NCBI GenBank assembly: GCA_016840945.1
Contig: JAEORJ010000152.1
Span: 1-24,773 of the forward strand
From: Candidatus Gerdarchaeota archaeon
Lineage (GTDB): Archaea; Asgardarchaeota; Heimdallarchaeia; JABLTI01
Length of the DNA: 24,773 nucleotides
Direction: 5' to 3'
Shown here: positions 15,540-23,934 of the stretch, piece by piece
How the letters are laid out: each line of letters begins with the position of its first letter
How positions within the stretch are numbered: the first letter of the stretch is position 1
Translations under genes and position numbers: made by a program
The notes under the pieces: model-generated
The model's database searches: none
Told to the model about the DNA's origin: nothing
What the model saw: the letters and a program-made list of their open reading frames with translations, nothing else

Positions 15540-17171
15540 TTAAACCTTAGAGACAAAGGTCTTATTCTCTTTCTTTGATACCTTTACTAATCCATCATCT
15601 TTTAGATCTGTAACAATATGCTGAACAACATCCGGGGTTTGGCCAACAATTTTTGCTAAATCATTAGTGGTTATTGATCCACCAATATCTTGAATGGCTA
15701 AAAAGACTCTAAATTTAGGAACTCCCTGTAATGATTTTGTTAAGCTTTTTACCAAGGTGTCCTTTTCATTGGTTGATTTTTCAAGTTCATCAATTCTTCC
15801 TTTGAGGTTCTCATATTGCACCATAATCTTGTCGCGTTCTTCTTGAAGTGCATCACGATCTTTCTCAATTACTTCTTGCGTCTTATTTACCTCAGAAACA
15901 GTCTTTTCTTTTTCATCAATAACTGATTTAAGCTCACGGATTTCTTTCTTAAGATTGTTAATTTCAGCTTCGTTGTTAGCTTTTTCTTTGATGAGTTCCT
16001 GCAACCTACCTTCTTGGCTTGATTTTTCTGACGAAATATTTTCTTTTGCTTCAGCTAATTGGCTTTTTAGTTCTCTGATTTCATTATCGCGGTTATCAAG
16101 AGTTTTCTCTTTTTCACTTAGCTCTTTGTTAATGTTTTCAAGTTTCTTTTCTGAACGATCAAGAGTATTTTTGGTGTCGGTTAATTGATGGTCAACACTT
16201 TTTAGCTGATCTTGTAATTTTTTGATTTGAGCATCTTTTTCTGATTCAGCTGAAGCGATTTCAGATTTTGTATCTGTGACAGTTTTTCTTAATTTGTCAA
16301 TTTCTTGGTCTTTCTGAGAAACAGCTTCTTTATAGCTGTTAATAGCTGTCAAGGATTCTTTTAATCGAATTTCTAAATCATCAGCTCTTTCTCGTTCCAT
16401 TTTTAATGTATCTTCTAACCGCTTTGAATCAGCTTCAAATTTCTCACTGCTAACAACTTTCATTTGTTGGATTCGTTTTTCCATAGAAGCCATTTGTTCT
16501 TTCATTGAATTAATGGTCTTTTCTTGTTCTTTTATTAAATCATCTTTATCTTGAAGTTCTTTTTCAAAATGATCTTTATCTTGTGAAACGTCTCCAAATT
16601 GACTTTGTAATTCTTCAATTTCAATTCGTTGTTGAGCTAAGGTTTCTCCATAATCCATTACTTGTTTCTCATACATTTCAATGGTTCGTTTTTGCTCATC
16701 AACCTGTTCTTGTAAACGATTTAATTCACCTATTTGATCCTCTCCTCGTTCACTAATACGAGTTTGCTCTTCATCAAACATTTTTTGTTTTTCAATTAAT
16801 TCAATTTTTAATCTATTATTTTCTTGTTCCAATTCAGCAATTCTTTGAGTAGCTTCACCACTAAAGCTTAAATTCCCAGACAATGCACTGCTCAATGTAT
16901 TCCCCAAAATTTTGCTACCATTACCAGAAGCATTAGTTAATATATTTCTCATAAATTCCATTTGCTGGTTTTTGAGAGCTTCGAAAATCTCTCCTATCTC
17001 ACTAGGAGTGTAACTTGATTTTGATGCCGATAAGAAATTATTCTTTTGTTCATCCATCTTTGAGGAGAATTCTAATTCTATTGATTGTTTCAAGCCTTGC
17101 ATTTCTGAAAGAAAACGTACGACTGATTGTCGTTTAATTTCTTCTATATTTGGTGGTTGAAGTCCAGACAT
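15540..17171 (-). CDS. Long coiled-coil protein with C-terminal winged-helix domain
   Basis: 543 residues. Residues 1-100 are a helical head (ends with G/S-rich NASGNGSKILGNTLSSALSG). About 108-475 is almost unbroken coiled coil, rich in E, K, Q and L with heptad spacing. The last 60 residues (from about 483) form a winged helix-turn-helix: FRVFLAIQDIGGSITTNDLAKIVG, then a recognition helix and a basic wing (VKVSKKENKTFVSKV). There is no Walker A/B motif, so it is not an SMC ATPase, and no membrane segment. The start ATG has AGAGGAT about 6 bases upstream. The architecture suits a DNA-binding or scaffold protein that dimerises through the rod, or a winged-helix protein acting in ESCRT-like assemblies; no specific function can be assigned. 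Confidence 0.8.
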   Translation of the reverse strand: MSGLQPPNIEEIKRQSVVRFLSEMQGLKQSIELEFSSKMDEQKNNFLSASKSSYTPSEIGEIFEALKNQQMEFMRNILTNASGNGSKILGNTLSSALSGNLSFSGEATQRIAELEQENNRLKIELIEKQKMFDEEQTRISERGEDQIGELNRLQEQVDEQKRTIEMYEKQVMDYGETLAQQRIEIEELQSQFGDVSQDKDHFEKELQDKDDLIKEQEKTINSMKEQMASMEKRIQQMKVVSSEKFEADSKRLEDTLKMERERADDLEIRLKESLTAINSYKEAVSQKDQEIDKLRKTVTDTKSEIASAESEKDAQIKKLQDQLKSVDHQLTDTKNTLDRSEKKLENINKELSEKEKTLDNRDNEIRELKSQLAEAKENISSEKSSQEGRLQELIKEKANNEAEINNLKKEIRELKSVIDEKEKTVSEVNKTQEVIEKDRDALQEERDKIMVQYENLKGRIDELEKSTNEKDTLVKSLTKSLQGVPKFRVFLAIQDIGGSITTNDLAKIVGQTPDVVQHIVTDLKDDGLVKVSKKENKTFVSKV

Positions 17172-17368
17172 TTTTAATCCTCTTTCATTTATAGTTTACA
17201 ATTCTAGATAATCAATTTTTTCTTCTAATAATAATTACTTGAAGCATTTTGATATAAGATTTCACACTTAATAATGCTTTAGTTAGGGATATGTAACCAT
17301 ATTATATCCTAATAAACGTTTAAAACATCCAGAGAATATATTTTTTGCTAATAATGAATAGTTGATTT

Positions 17369-18052
17369 TTAATTTTGAATAATTATTTTATGGATATCTT
17401 CAATATAGAGATAGAAATTTTGGAAGAATGATCGTAATTTCATAAATGGAACAACTGGTACCCCTTCATGAAAAATAAGATCATCATCTAACCAAGTAAC
17501 GATCATTGGTATAATGACTATTTTCTTCCAACGTTTTATGCTTAATTTTGGCCCTAAACTATCTAAGGATTCTGATACTGCTTTAGCGCGAGTTATTTGT
17601 TCTTCAGCAGCATTTTTTAAAACACTTTGTTTTCCTGTCCCCCCAAAATGTTTACAATCAACTAGTAATAGATAAGGTTTATTTTTCAAAAAAACGTCTA
17701 TCTGATATTTCCGTTCATTCGTTGAAAAATTCAATCCTTTAGTAGCGATATAACCAAATTCATCTCCTACGATTGTTGTAAGAATTTCAAACTCCTGCCA
17801 AGAAAGCTCCTTGATAATTTTCTCAAAATCGAATCCGTTTAAAGCACCAAATATCGCTAACTGAGCTCGTTGTTCTCGTGTTATTTGGTAGTTATTATCA
17901 ATTGTGATTTGCATTCTAATACCAAGCTGGTTCAATTCGGAAAGAAAGGATTCGACTCGACGATCACTGGTGGCTTCTTTCAGTTCTTGAACAATTAAGA
18001 ATGGTTCAACTTTTGATTGCTTTAATGCTAATAATAATAGTTCTTTATCCAA
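17369..18052 (-). CDS. PD-(D/E)XK nuclease with N-terminal helical/HTH region (Mrr-like)
   Basis: About 227 residues from the TTG at 18052, which has GGTGG 5 bases upstream; four further codons (to TTG 18064) are in frame. Numbered from 18064: residues 5-85 are helical and may form a winged helix; SWQEFE (89-93) has the first catalytic Glu; QIDVFL gives Asp123; LLLVDCKHF gives Asp136-x-Lys138. This is the PD-(D/E)XK core in the Mrr-like order (E-helix, D, D-x-K). A C-terminal beta/helix region follows. Such enzymes cut DNA in restriction, repair or recombination; no methylase or helicase is adjacent, so a housekeeping repair role is as likely as defence. It is divergent from the epimerase gene. 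Confidence 0.7.
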   Translation of the reverse strand: MDKELLLLALKQSKVEPFLIVQELKEATSDRRVESFLSELNQLGIRMQITIDNNYQITREQRAQLAIFGALNGFDFEKIIKELSWQEFEILTTIVGDEFGYIATKGLNFSTNERKYQIDVFLKNKPYLLLVDCKHFGGTGKQSVLKNAAEEQITRAKAVSESLDSLGPKLSIKRWKKIVIIPMIVTWLDDDLIFHEGVPVVPFMKLRSFFQNFYLYIEDIHKIIIQN

Positions 18053-18057
18053 CAAAA

Positions 18058-18062
18058 CCACC
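18058..18062 (-). promoter_or_regulatory. Ribosome binding site for the TTG start at 18052
   Basis: GGTGG on the minus strand, 5 bases before TTG 18052. It would be inside the gene if translation began at 18064. Confidence 0.45.
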
Positions 18063-18193
18063 AAATAATGAATGAGAGATTTTAGGTCTTAAAAATAATT
18101 TTGGTATTCTGGGGTTTATTCTCTTGATGAGAAAGTTTTTTACGAGATAGCTATTTTGTAAAAACATAAACTAATGCTATTTTGGTGTCATGA

Positions 18194-19141
18194 ATGAGTG
18201 AGAAAATTTTAGTTACTGGTGGTTGTGGATTTATAGGAAGTAACATTGTTCGAGCTTTGCTTAATGAAGACTATAGAGTTAAAATCATCGATGATTTATC
18301 AACAGGAAAAAAGGCTTATGTAAAAGATTGCTTGGAAGATAGCAATTGTGAGTTTATTCATGGTAGCATAACCAATTTAGCAACTGTAGAGAAGCAAATG
18401 AAAGATGTTAATACAGTTATTCATGAAGCTGCAAATCCTGATGTTCGAGCTAGCACAAAGAACTTGTTTAGCGTCTTTGAAACGAATGTTAAAGGAACAA
18501 TTAATATCTTATCAGCTATGGCTAAAGAACACACTCCAAAAATTATTTTTGCTTCATCTGCAGGCACAGTGTATGGAGAAACTGATGTTATACCTACCCC
18601 TGAAACTCTTCCTTTAGAACCAATCAGTCATTATGGCGCCTCAAAAGCTGCTTCTGAACAATATATCTCAAGTTTTTCTAGTTTATATGGAATCGAAGCT
18701 TTTTCATTACGTTTAGGTAATATTTTTGGTCCACCCTCTAATCATGGTGTAGTATACGATTTCTTCAAGAAATTGCAAAAAGACAGCGCCAAACTCGAGA
18801 TACTAGGTGATGGCCAGCAAATAAAATCTTACCTTTATGTTGAGGATTGTGTTAAAGCACATTTGAAAGCTCTTGAAACAACAGTGAAAGGACATGTCCC
18901 ATTAAACATTTCTACTAATGAAGGAGTCACAGTGATTAAGATAGCAGAAATAATAGTGGAAGCACTACAATTGAAAGATGTTTCATTTACATTCACTGGT
19001 GGTGAAAGAGGTTGGGCTGGTGATGTTCGAAAAACTGTTGCTGATATTTCTAAAGCTAAAACAATTTTACAATGGGAGCCAAAGATCTCAATAAAAGATG
19101 GTATTTACAAGTACATTTCATGGCTTAAGAATCTAAAATAG
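18194..19141 (+). CDS. NAD-dependent nucleotide-sugar epimerase/dehydratase (GalE-like extended SDR)
   Basis: 315 residues. TGGCGFIGSNI at 8-18 binds NAD; DDLSTGK follows at the second strand; HEAANPDVRAS near 79-89 is the active-site loop typical of UDP-glucose 4-epimerase-like proteins; SSAGTVYG contains the catalytic Ser/Thr; YGASK near 150 gives the catalytic Tyr and Lys; RLGNIFGPP and a C-terminal substrate lobe complete the family pattern. Likely reaction: epimerisation of a UDP- or dTDP-sugar for glycan or glycoprotein synthesis. GGTG at 18184-18187 precedes the ATG. It ends 17 bases from the convergent HAD gene; the nucleotidyltransferase beyond it may supply the substrate. Confidence 0.88.
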   Translation: MSEKILVTGGCGFIGSNIVRALLNEDYRVKIIDDLSTGKKAYVKDCLEDSNCEFIHGSITNLATVEKQMKDVNTVIHEAANPDVRASTKNLFSVFETNVKGTINILSAMAKEHTPKIIFASSAGTVYGETDVIPTPETLPLEPISHYGASKAASEQYISSFSSLYGIEAFSLRLGNIFGPPSNHGVVYDFFKKLQKDSAKLEILGDGQQIKSYLYVEDCVKAHLKALETTVKGHVPLNISTNEGVTVIKIAEIIVEALQLKDVSFTFTGGERGWAGDVRKTVADISKAKTILQWEPKISIKDGIYKYISWLKNLK

Positions 19142-19158
19142 TATAATGACTAATTAAG

Positions 19159-19815
19159 TTATAGTAGCTCTTGAAGTTCGCGAATAGATCTAATATGTTT
19201 CCAAATATCAATATCATATTTTGTAGTATCAAGGAGTTCTTGACGGATTAATACAAAACGTATATTTGCTTCTTTGGCAGCAGCACCATCAACCCAGGAA
19301 TCACCAACAAAAATGGCCTTATCAGGAGTTAGCTTTAATTTCTCAAGGATTACAATTAAACCCTCTTTGTCAGGCTTCATTTTTGTGATATCTTCTCTAG
19401 CAATAACAAGATCAAAATATTGCTCTATATTGTATCGTTCCAAAACCTCGAGAGTAGGTTTCTTGGCATTATTTGTTAAAATAGATAAAATAATACTTTG
19501 TTTTTTTAGAAAATCTAGTATGAAATAAACATCATCATCAATTGTGAGATTCTCCATTCCTTCTCGTTCAAAATCTTCAACCATTTTCCAAAGTTCGGTT
19601 CCTAATTGTGTCCCATTTTGCTCATCATATTTATCTGCTTCTTCAATCATTTTTCCAGCAGTATAATTAAAAGGTATCTCTTTTTCATCTCCGAAATCAA
19701 AGCCATATTGTTTCAACTTTCGAGCCATAGTGATTTTCAACCTTGGAAAATCTATATGAGAAGTTACAAGTGTGTTATCAAAGTCAAATATTATTGCTGA
19801 AAATTTGGAATTCAT
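19159..19815 (-). CDS. HAD-superfamily phosphatase
   Basis: 218 residues. Motif I DFDNTL (Asp11 nucleophile and Asp13), a helical cap domain (about 18-95), motif II LTNNAKK, motif III Lys in KMKPDK, and motif IV VGDSWVDGAAAKEA with the Mg-binding Asp pair. This is the phosphoglycolate phosphatase-like subgroup. GAGGAT (19821-19826) lies 5 bases before the ATG and overlaps the end of the nucleotidyltransferase gene, so the two are co-translated. In this context it may dephosphorylate a sugar phosphate, but HAD substrates cannot be read from sequence. Confidence 0.85.
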   Translation of the reverse strand: MNSKFSAIIFDFDNTLVTSHIDFPRLKITMARKLKQYGFDFGDEKEIPFNYTAGKMIEEADKYDEQNGTQLGTELWKMVEDFEREGMENLTIDDDVYFILDFLKKQSIILSILTNNAKKPTLEVLERYNIEQYFDLVIAREDITKMKPDKEGLIVILEKLKLTPDKAIFVGDSWVDGAAAKEANIRFVLIRQELLDTTKYDIDIWKHIRSIRELQELL

Positions 19816-19827
19816 ATACGATCCTCA

Positions 19828-21009
19828 TTAGCTTTTGGTTTTGTTTATTACTGAATGTGCTTCAATCTTTCCACTATTAGATATAATAACATTAATACCG
19901 ATGATAGTTTTAGCACCAATAACCAAGAGGTTGTCTAATCCTTTTGGTTCACTTCTAATTGGTTGGATGTTTGCATTATTCCCAACCACAAGCTCCTCTC
20001 CTGCAATTATAGCATTAATTGTGCAATCATTGCCAATTTTTGAATTGTCCATTAAAAGGCAATTTGAAAGTATTGTGTTGAATCCAATTTCACAATCTCT
20101 GCCAATGTAGGTGTAAGGTCCAAGCACTGAATTGGTTTTAACTAAAGTGCCTTTTCCAATAAGCACTGGACCAGTTATTTTTATGCTTGAAAAATCCACT
20201 TTTAATCCTTCTTCAAAGAAAACATCTTCTGCAGCTTTAAAACCAATTTCACCACCAGAATGGAATTGCATACATAATGATTTCTCATCAGGCTTAGCAT
20301 ATTTCTGAGCTTGAAAGAGATCAAATGGATGCTCAATACTTATCCAAGAATCGGTGGAAATGGCAGCTAAAACACCTTCTTTACCATATAAAGCAATAGA
20401 ATCTGTTATTTCATACTCGCCACGCTTTGATAACGGTGTTCTACGAATAACATCAAAAATCTCCTTGTTAAAAAGATAGATTCCAGCATTAATATATCCT
20501 TGAATTTTCTTAGCGTTCTCTTTGACTTTTTCTTGAATATCTAACAGAAACCCATCTTCTGAAATATGCATTAAACCATAACGTTCATTTTCACCTGGAA
20601 AACCAACCATTGTACAAACTGCATTAAGTTTTTTATGATGGGAGACTAATTTGGGTAAGATATCATCCAATGGAGCTAAAATATCACCATTAAATACTAA
20701 ACATAAATCCTCATCTTCTAGGAATTGTTCTGCTTGAACAAGAGCATCAGCAGTGCCTTTAGGGGGATCTTGTATAGCAATATTGATTTTATCAAAATAG
20801 ACCTTCTGTGAGAAGAGACCGAGCATTTCATCCTCTTGACCAGGTGAAATAACAATAACTAATTTGTCCAATAAGCCACTTTTTTCTATCATATCAGCCA
20901 TTCTTACTAAAAGTGCTTCATTCAAAATGGGCAATGAGCCTTTCAAACGAGTTTCAGTAAGAGGACGCATGCGAGTACCTTGGCCAGCTGCGAGGATTAT
21001 GGCAATCAT
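19828..21009 (-). CDS. Sugar-1-phosphate nucleotidyltransferase with left-handed beta-helix domain (GlmU-like)
   Basis: 393 residues from the ATG at 21009, which has GGTG 8 bases upstream (a GTG at 21018 is an alternative). The N-terminal nucleotidyltransferase domain starts IAIILAAGQGTRMRPLTETR; the usual RPKP is LKGS here, with the Lys kept. FNGDIL supplies the metal-binding Asp, and INAGIYLF the sugar site. From about residue 255 hexapeptide repeats build a left-handed beta-helix (GPVLIGKGTLVKTNSVLGPYTYIG and onward), as in GlmU and archaeal bifunctional sugar-1-P nucleotidyltransferase/acetyltransferases. Probable role: making UDP- or dTDP-sugars, possibly UDP-GlcNAc. It is the first gene of the operon with the HAD phosphatase. 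Confidence 0.88.
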   Translation of the reverse strand: MIAIILAAGQGTRMRPLTETRLKGSLPILNEALLVRMADMIEKSGLLDKLVIVISPGQEDEMLGLFSQKVYFDKINIAIQDPPKGTADALVQAEQFLEDEDLCLVFNGDILAPLDDILPKLVSHHKKLNAVCTMVGFPGENERYGLMHISEDGFLLDIQEKVKENAKKIQGYINAGIYLFNKEIFDVIRRTPLSKRGEYEITDSIALYGKEGVLAAISTDSWISIEHPFDLFQAQKYAKPDEKSLCMQFHSGGEIGFKAAEDVFFEEGLKVDFSSIKITGPVLIGKGTLVKTNSVLGPYTYIGRDCEIGFNTILSNCLLMDNSKIGNDCTINAIIAGEELVVGNNANIQPIRSEPKGLDNLLVIGAKTIIGINVIISNSGKIEAHSVINKTKS

Positions 21010-21114
21010 ATCATACACACCAATTTAAGCTAAAACAGTATTGTAAATAATCTTTCTATTTTTTAATACTCTTATATCATCAATTAATAAATATCTAACT
21101 ACAAACAGAAAATG

Positions 21115-21150
21115 AATAAAAAATAATAGAAACTCGAAAAAATCGAGTTT
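21115..21150 (-). terminator. Hairpin terminator of the UEV/ESCRT-I-like gene
   Basis: AAACTCGA (21130-21137) pairs with TCGAGTTT (21143-21150) around five A. On the minus strand the hairpin overlaps the stop codon and is followed by CTATTATTTTTTATTC. Confidence 0.6.
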
Positions 21151-21829
21151 AGTCTATCATAGAGATTAATTGAAGTTGTGTGCGAACTTGGAGATATCGT
21201 TTGGCAAATTCGATTGAAGTGAGATCTGCCCAATGGAATTGTTCTTCAATATCAAATAATTCCTCTTCAAGTTCTAATTTTCGTCTTTCAAGATACTTCT
21301 CACGTTCAGAATGGCGATCAATTGTTGATTTTCCACTCAAGCCAGCTCTTATGCGAGCGATTTCAGATTCCTTCTGAGAAAGGACATCTTCGAGTTGTTC
21401 TTTTTGACGATTATACACAGCGATAGCATTTTCTGGTTGAGCAGCAGCTTTCGCAGGTACATCTTTCTCAAGGAGATGTCTTGCTGGTCGTAAAGGTTCG
21501 CGTGCAAACAATCCTTTAATGGAATTCGCAACTTGGAAAAGGTGATAATCAGGACTCCAACGTCGAACAATCCATAAATCAATAATTTTGCCATCACCGA
21601 CACGTGGATGCTCTACTTCAGAAATCATTTTGACAAGAGGAGGAGTGGCTGGAAAACCATCTAAGATTTCAATTTCAACAGTAAAGAACCGGTTAGAGAA
21701 TTCACCTCGACCAGGAATCAATCCACGCCAACGAGTCATATCCCCCTTAATAGGTTCAAAACCACGGCCTTTTTCATACATCCACTTAGCTTCACGTGCT
21801 AAAATAATATCGGGAATATTCTTTACCAT
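21149..21829 (-). CDS. TSG101/Vps23-like ESCRT-I subunit: Cys-less E2 (UEV) domain, coiled coil, steadiness-box-like end
   Basis: 226 residues from ATG 21829 (230 from TTG 21841; numbering from the latter). Residues 10-123 follow the E2 fold: RWRGLIPG, FTVEIEILDGFPATPPLVKM, HPRVGDGKIIDLW, RRWSPDYHLFQVANSIKGLF. The catalytic Cys position (after GK at 84-85) is Ile/Asp, so this is a ubiquitin E2 variant rather than an enzyme. Residues 140-200 are coiled coil. The last 40 (LEEELFDIEEQF... SIEFAKRYLQVRTQLQLISMID) align by eye with the steadiness box of TSG101 (acidic helix, then helix ending in QFQLRAL). TSG101/Vps23 binds ubiquitinated cargo and bridges to later ESCRT complexes. Asgard archaea are known to encode ESCRT-I parts. 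No Vps28 or ESCRT-III gene is in the window. Confidence 0.75.
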   Translation of the reverse strand: MVKNIPDIILAREAKWMYEKGRGFEPIKGDMTRWRGLIPGRGEFSNRFFTVEIEILDGFPATPPLVKMISEVEHPRVGDGKIIDLWIVRRWSPDYHLFQVANSIKGLFAREPLRPARHLLEKDVPAKAAAQPENAIAVYNRQKEQLEDVLSQKESEIARIRAGLSGKSTIDRHSEREKYLERRKLELEEELFDIEEQFHWADLTSIEFAKRYLQVRTQLQLISMID

Positions 21830-21916
21830 AACTAATATCAACTCTTATGCTTACTTCTAAATGGTAAATGGAGCTTTTACATTATTAAACACTTTTATTC
21901 TGTCAAGGGGCAATGG

Positions 21917-23041
21917 TTATGTTTTATCACTAGATATAATTGCATTCTGATTTGTTTGAGATGTTTCATAATTCAGATAACCTCTACTTCTGGAGACTAT
22001 AATAGCTAAAAGGAAAATGAAAATGCTTGTATTACAAACACCAATCCAAGGCAAAGAAATTTCCCAAAGAGGGCCATAACCAAAAATATTACCCAAATAA
22101 GTTGGTCCTATCAATGCTACTGAAAAAATGATTGCTGCCAATGATGCAATATCAAATACAATGGTTCTAAAGCGTGAACTAAATCCTATCAAAATGCCAA
22201 TTATAACAGATTCAATGAAATACATACTGCCCATAAAACCAAAATAACCTGGAATATTTGACATATTAGTATATGCCACAATACCAAGTACGAAATTCAA
22301 AGAAGAACTAACAATACCACAAATTATAGTAATAATCAGCGTTTTTCCTAAAGCTTTCTTTCGTTCTTGAATGATCATTGGGTTGGTTTCTGAGCGAGGG
22401 ACAAATTGTGATTTATTAAAAACTAAAATCAATAAAAATAAGCTGATAATAAAAATAACTCCTATAATTGTAAAAGTAAATAGGAATGTACTAAATCCTT
22501 CTGTTGAATAATTGCCCATAGCTTTTGCAAGATGGATTAAATCATTGTTGAGTCTTAAACAAGAAAGATATCCTAAAAGCATTATAAAAGAACCTGTTGT
22601 TAAAAAACTAACCCCTAAAATACCAGGAGGTGATTTTTTAGAAACAAAACAATTTTTTTGAAGAATAACCAAAAATATCCAATAAGTAAAACCAAGGGCA
22701 AAAACGATTAACCCTAAAATTAAAAGGACTAAGATTATAGCATTGTAATGTATAGTTATACCATAAACAGCTAAAGCATAATTCTTAAACTCGGTTACTC
22801 CATAATAATAATATGAGTAGTCGATATTAATTGACCAATAATTGCTTATTAAATCTACATAAATGGATTTTCCACCACCATAGAATTTCCAAAATGTATC
22901 CTCAGTCTTAAAATTTGTTTGCAATAATAATAAGTTCATTACTAAAATAATCAAGATTGTTTGAAGAAATAACTTCCAATCATTAGTATGCATTGGTTGA
23001 TTTATTGTATCTATTCTAGAATTAATTGAATTAGATTGCAC
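21917..23041 (-). CDS. Multispanning membrane protein of unknown function
   Basis: 374 residues from a GTG start with a strong ribosome binding site (23048-23055). About nine hydrophobic segments: roughly 25-42, 90-125 (two), 143-165, 184-212, 234-262, 270-290, 297-317 and 328-352. A Tyr-rich, probably external loop lies at about 60-90 and a short polar C-terminal tail at the end. No transporter signature is recognisable. It is 75 bases upstream of the UEV gene on the same strand but looks independent. Function unknown. Confidence 0.7.
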   Translation of the reverse strand: MQSNSINSRIDTINQPMHTNDWKLFLQTILIILVMNLLLLQTNFKTEDTFWKFYGGGKSIYVDLISNYWSINIDYSYYYYGVTEFKNYALAVYGITIHYNAIILVLLILGLIVFALGFTYWIFLVILQKNCFVSKKSPPGILGVSFLTTGSFIMLLGYLSCLRLNNDLIHLAKAMGNYSTEGFSTFLFTFTIIGVIFIISLFLLILVFNKSQFVPRSETNPMIIQERKKALGKTLIITIICGIVSSSLNFVLGIVAYTNMSNIPGYFGFMGSMYFIESVIIGILIGFSSRFRTIVFDIASLAAIIFSVALIGPTYLGNIFGYGPLWEISLPWIGVCNTSIFIFLLAIIVSRSRGYLNYETSQTNQNAIISSDKT

Positions 23042-23047
23042 TTACAA

Positions 23048-23055
23048 CACCCTCC
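23048..23055 (-). promoter_or_regulatory. Strong ribosome binding site for a GTG start
   Basis: GGAGGGTG on the minus strand, 6 bases before GTG 23041: the best Shine-Dalgarno match in the window, complementary to a CACCTCC-type 16S tail. Confidence 0.6.
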
Positions 23056-23107
23056 AAATAGCAATCAAAATTACATATATTGATTGAGGATTAATAGTTT
23101 GTGCTAA

Positions 23108-23136
23108 TAAAAAATAAAGAAAAAAGGGAAAAAAAA
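23108..23136 (-). terminator. T-run terminator of the UPF0173 gene
   Basis: On the minus strand the stop codon is followed by TTTTTTTCCCTTTTTTCTTTATTTTT-like sequence (several T-runs), typical of archaeal termination. Confidence 0.5.
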
Positions 23137-23142
23137 TCAGAT

Positions 23143-23796
23143 TTAAAGGTCTAATTCTTTTCCAGGTTTAATGACTTTAACTTTAATATCAGGGTATTTT
23201 TTCTCAGCCTTTTTCTTGAAATCGTCAGGTTTTTGATTACCATAATGCATTGGAATAACAGCTTTTGGTTTAAATGCACCGATAGCTTCAACAGCTTCAT
23301 CAGGGCTCATGGTATAATGGCCATCAATTGGTAAAATTGCCACATCAATTTTCTGCAAATCCTTCATTTCCTCAATAAAATCAGTATCACCAGCAAAATA
23401 GATGCGTTTACCATTTGCTTCGATTATAAAGGCAGTTTCAATACCTTTGGGATGGAATGGTATGCCGGGTTCTCTAAATCTCTTATGGTTATAAGCAGGA
23501 ACACCATAAATAGTGATGTTTCCAAGCTCGAATTTTTGTCCGGGATCAAGTGCTTGTGCGTTACCACCTAGATTGGGTACATTATCAGTGGAAGTTAAAA
23601 CCACAGTGGATTCTTTTTTAGCAAAAGCAATTTTTTGCTTATTGCTATGATCACTGTGTCGGTGGGATGAGAGGATTATTTCAGCTTTATCTTTATAATC
23701 CCCTGCAGTTCCTCCATATGGATCAATATAGATAAATTTGTTATCTATTTTAATCTTAAAGGAAGCATGATCAATAAAATAGATAGTAATTCCCAA
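23143..23796 (-). CDS. Metal-dependent hydrolase, beta-lactamase fold (UPF0173/UlaG-like)
   Basis: About 218 residues from the TTG at 23796, which has GGTG 6 bases upstream; this start gives (M)GITIYFIDHASFKI, the usual N-terminus of the family, whereas the ATG at 23844 adds 16 unrelated residues. Metal ligands: the HxHxDH motif is present as HRHSDH, then AYNHKR, FAGDTDF with the bridging Asp, and a final IPMHYG His. This is the compact metallo-beta-lactamase form of UPF0173. It hydrolyses an unknown ester, lactone or phosphodiester in the cytoplasm. It is divergent from the M20 peptidase gene. Confidence 0.88.
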   Translation of the reverse strand: MGITIYFIDHASFKIKIDNKFIYIDPYGGTAGDYKDKAEIILSSHRHSDHSNKQKIAFAKKESTVVLTSTDNVPNLGGNAQALDPGQKFELGNITIYGVPAYNHKRFREPGIPFHPKGIETAFIIEANGKRIYFAGDTDFIEEMKDLQKIDVAILPIDGHYTMSPDEAVEAIGAFKPKAVIPMHYGNQKPDDFKKKAEKKYPDIKVKVIKPGKELDL

Positions 23797-23802
23797 GTTA
23801 TA

Positions 23803-23806
23803 CACC
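23803..23806 (-). promoter_or_regulatory. Ribosome binding site for the TTG start at 23796
   Basis: GGTG on the minus strand, 6 bases before TTG 23796. It lies inside the longer frame that begins at 23844. Confidence 0.45.
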
Positions 23807-23934
23807 AAGTAATGATATATATTAAGCTTAAATAAAAGTATCATATGATTTTTAACTTTATTCCAAAAAAGCTAATAATTTAAAAGCTCAAAAGCAATTA
23901 GAATTTAAAGAATGAAAAACTAGGTTGTTTACTG

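Noticed and set aside
17412..18064. A complete restriction-modification or defence island around the PD-(D/E)XK nuclease
   Set aside because: No methyltransferase, specificity subunit, helicase, transposase or integrase is present nearby; neighbours are ordinary cellular genes.
18284..18301. VKIIDD in the epimerase, which matches the SIM-like motif
   Set aside because: It is the second beta strand of the Rossmann fold with its conserved acidic end, buried in a folded domain, and not a tail motif.
23143..23200. KVKVIKP near the C-terminus of the UPF0173 protein
   Set aside because: Part of the last core strand of the hydrolase fold and off-consensus; not counted as a motif copy.
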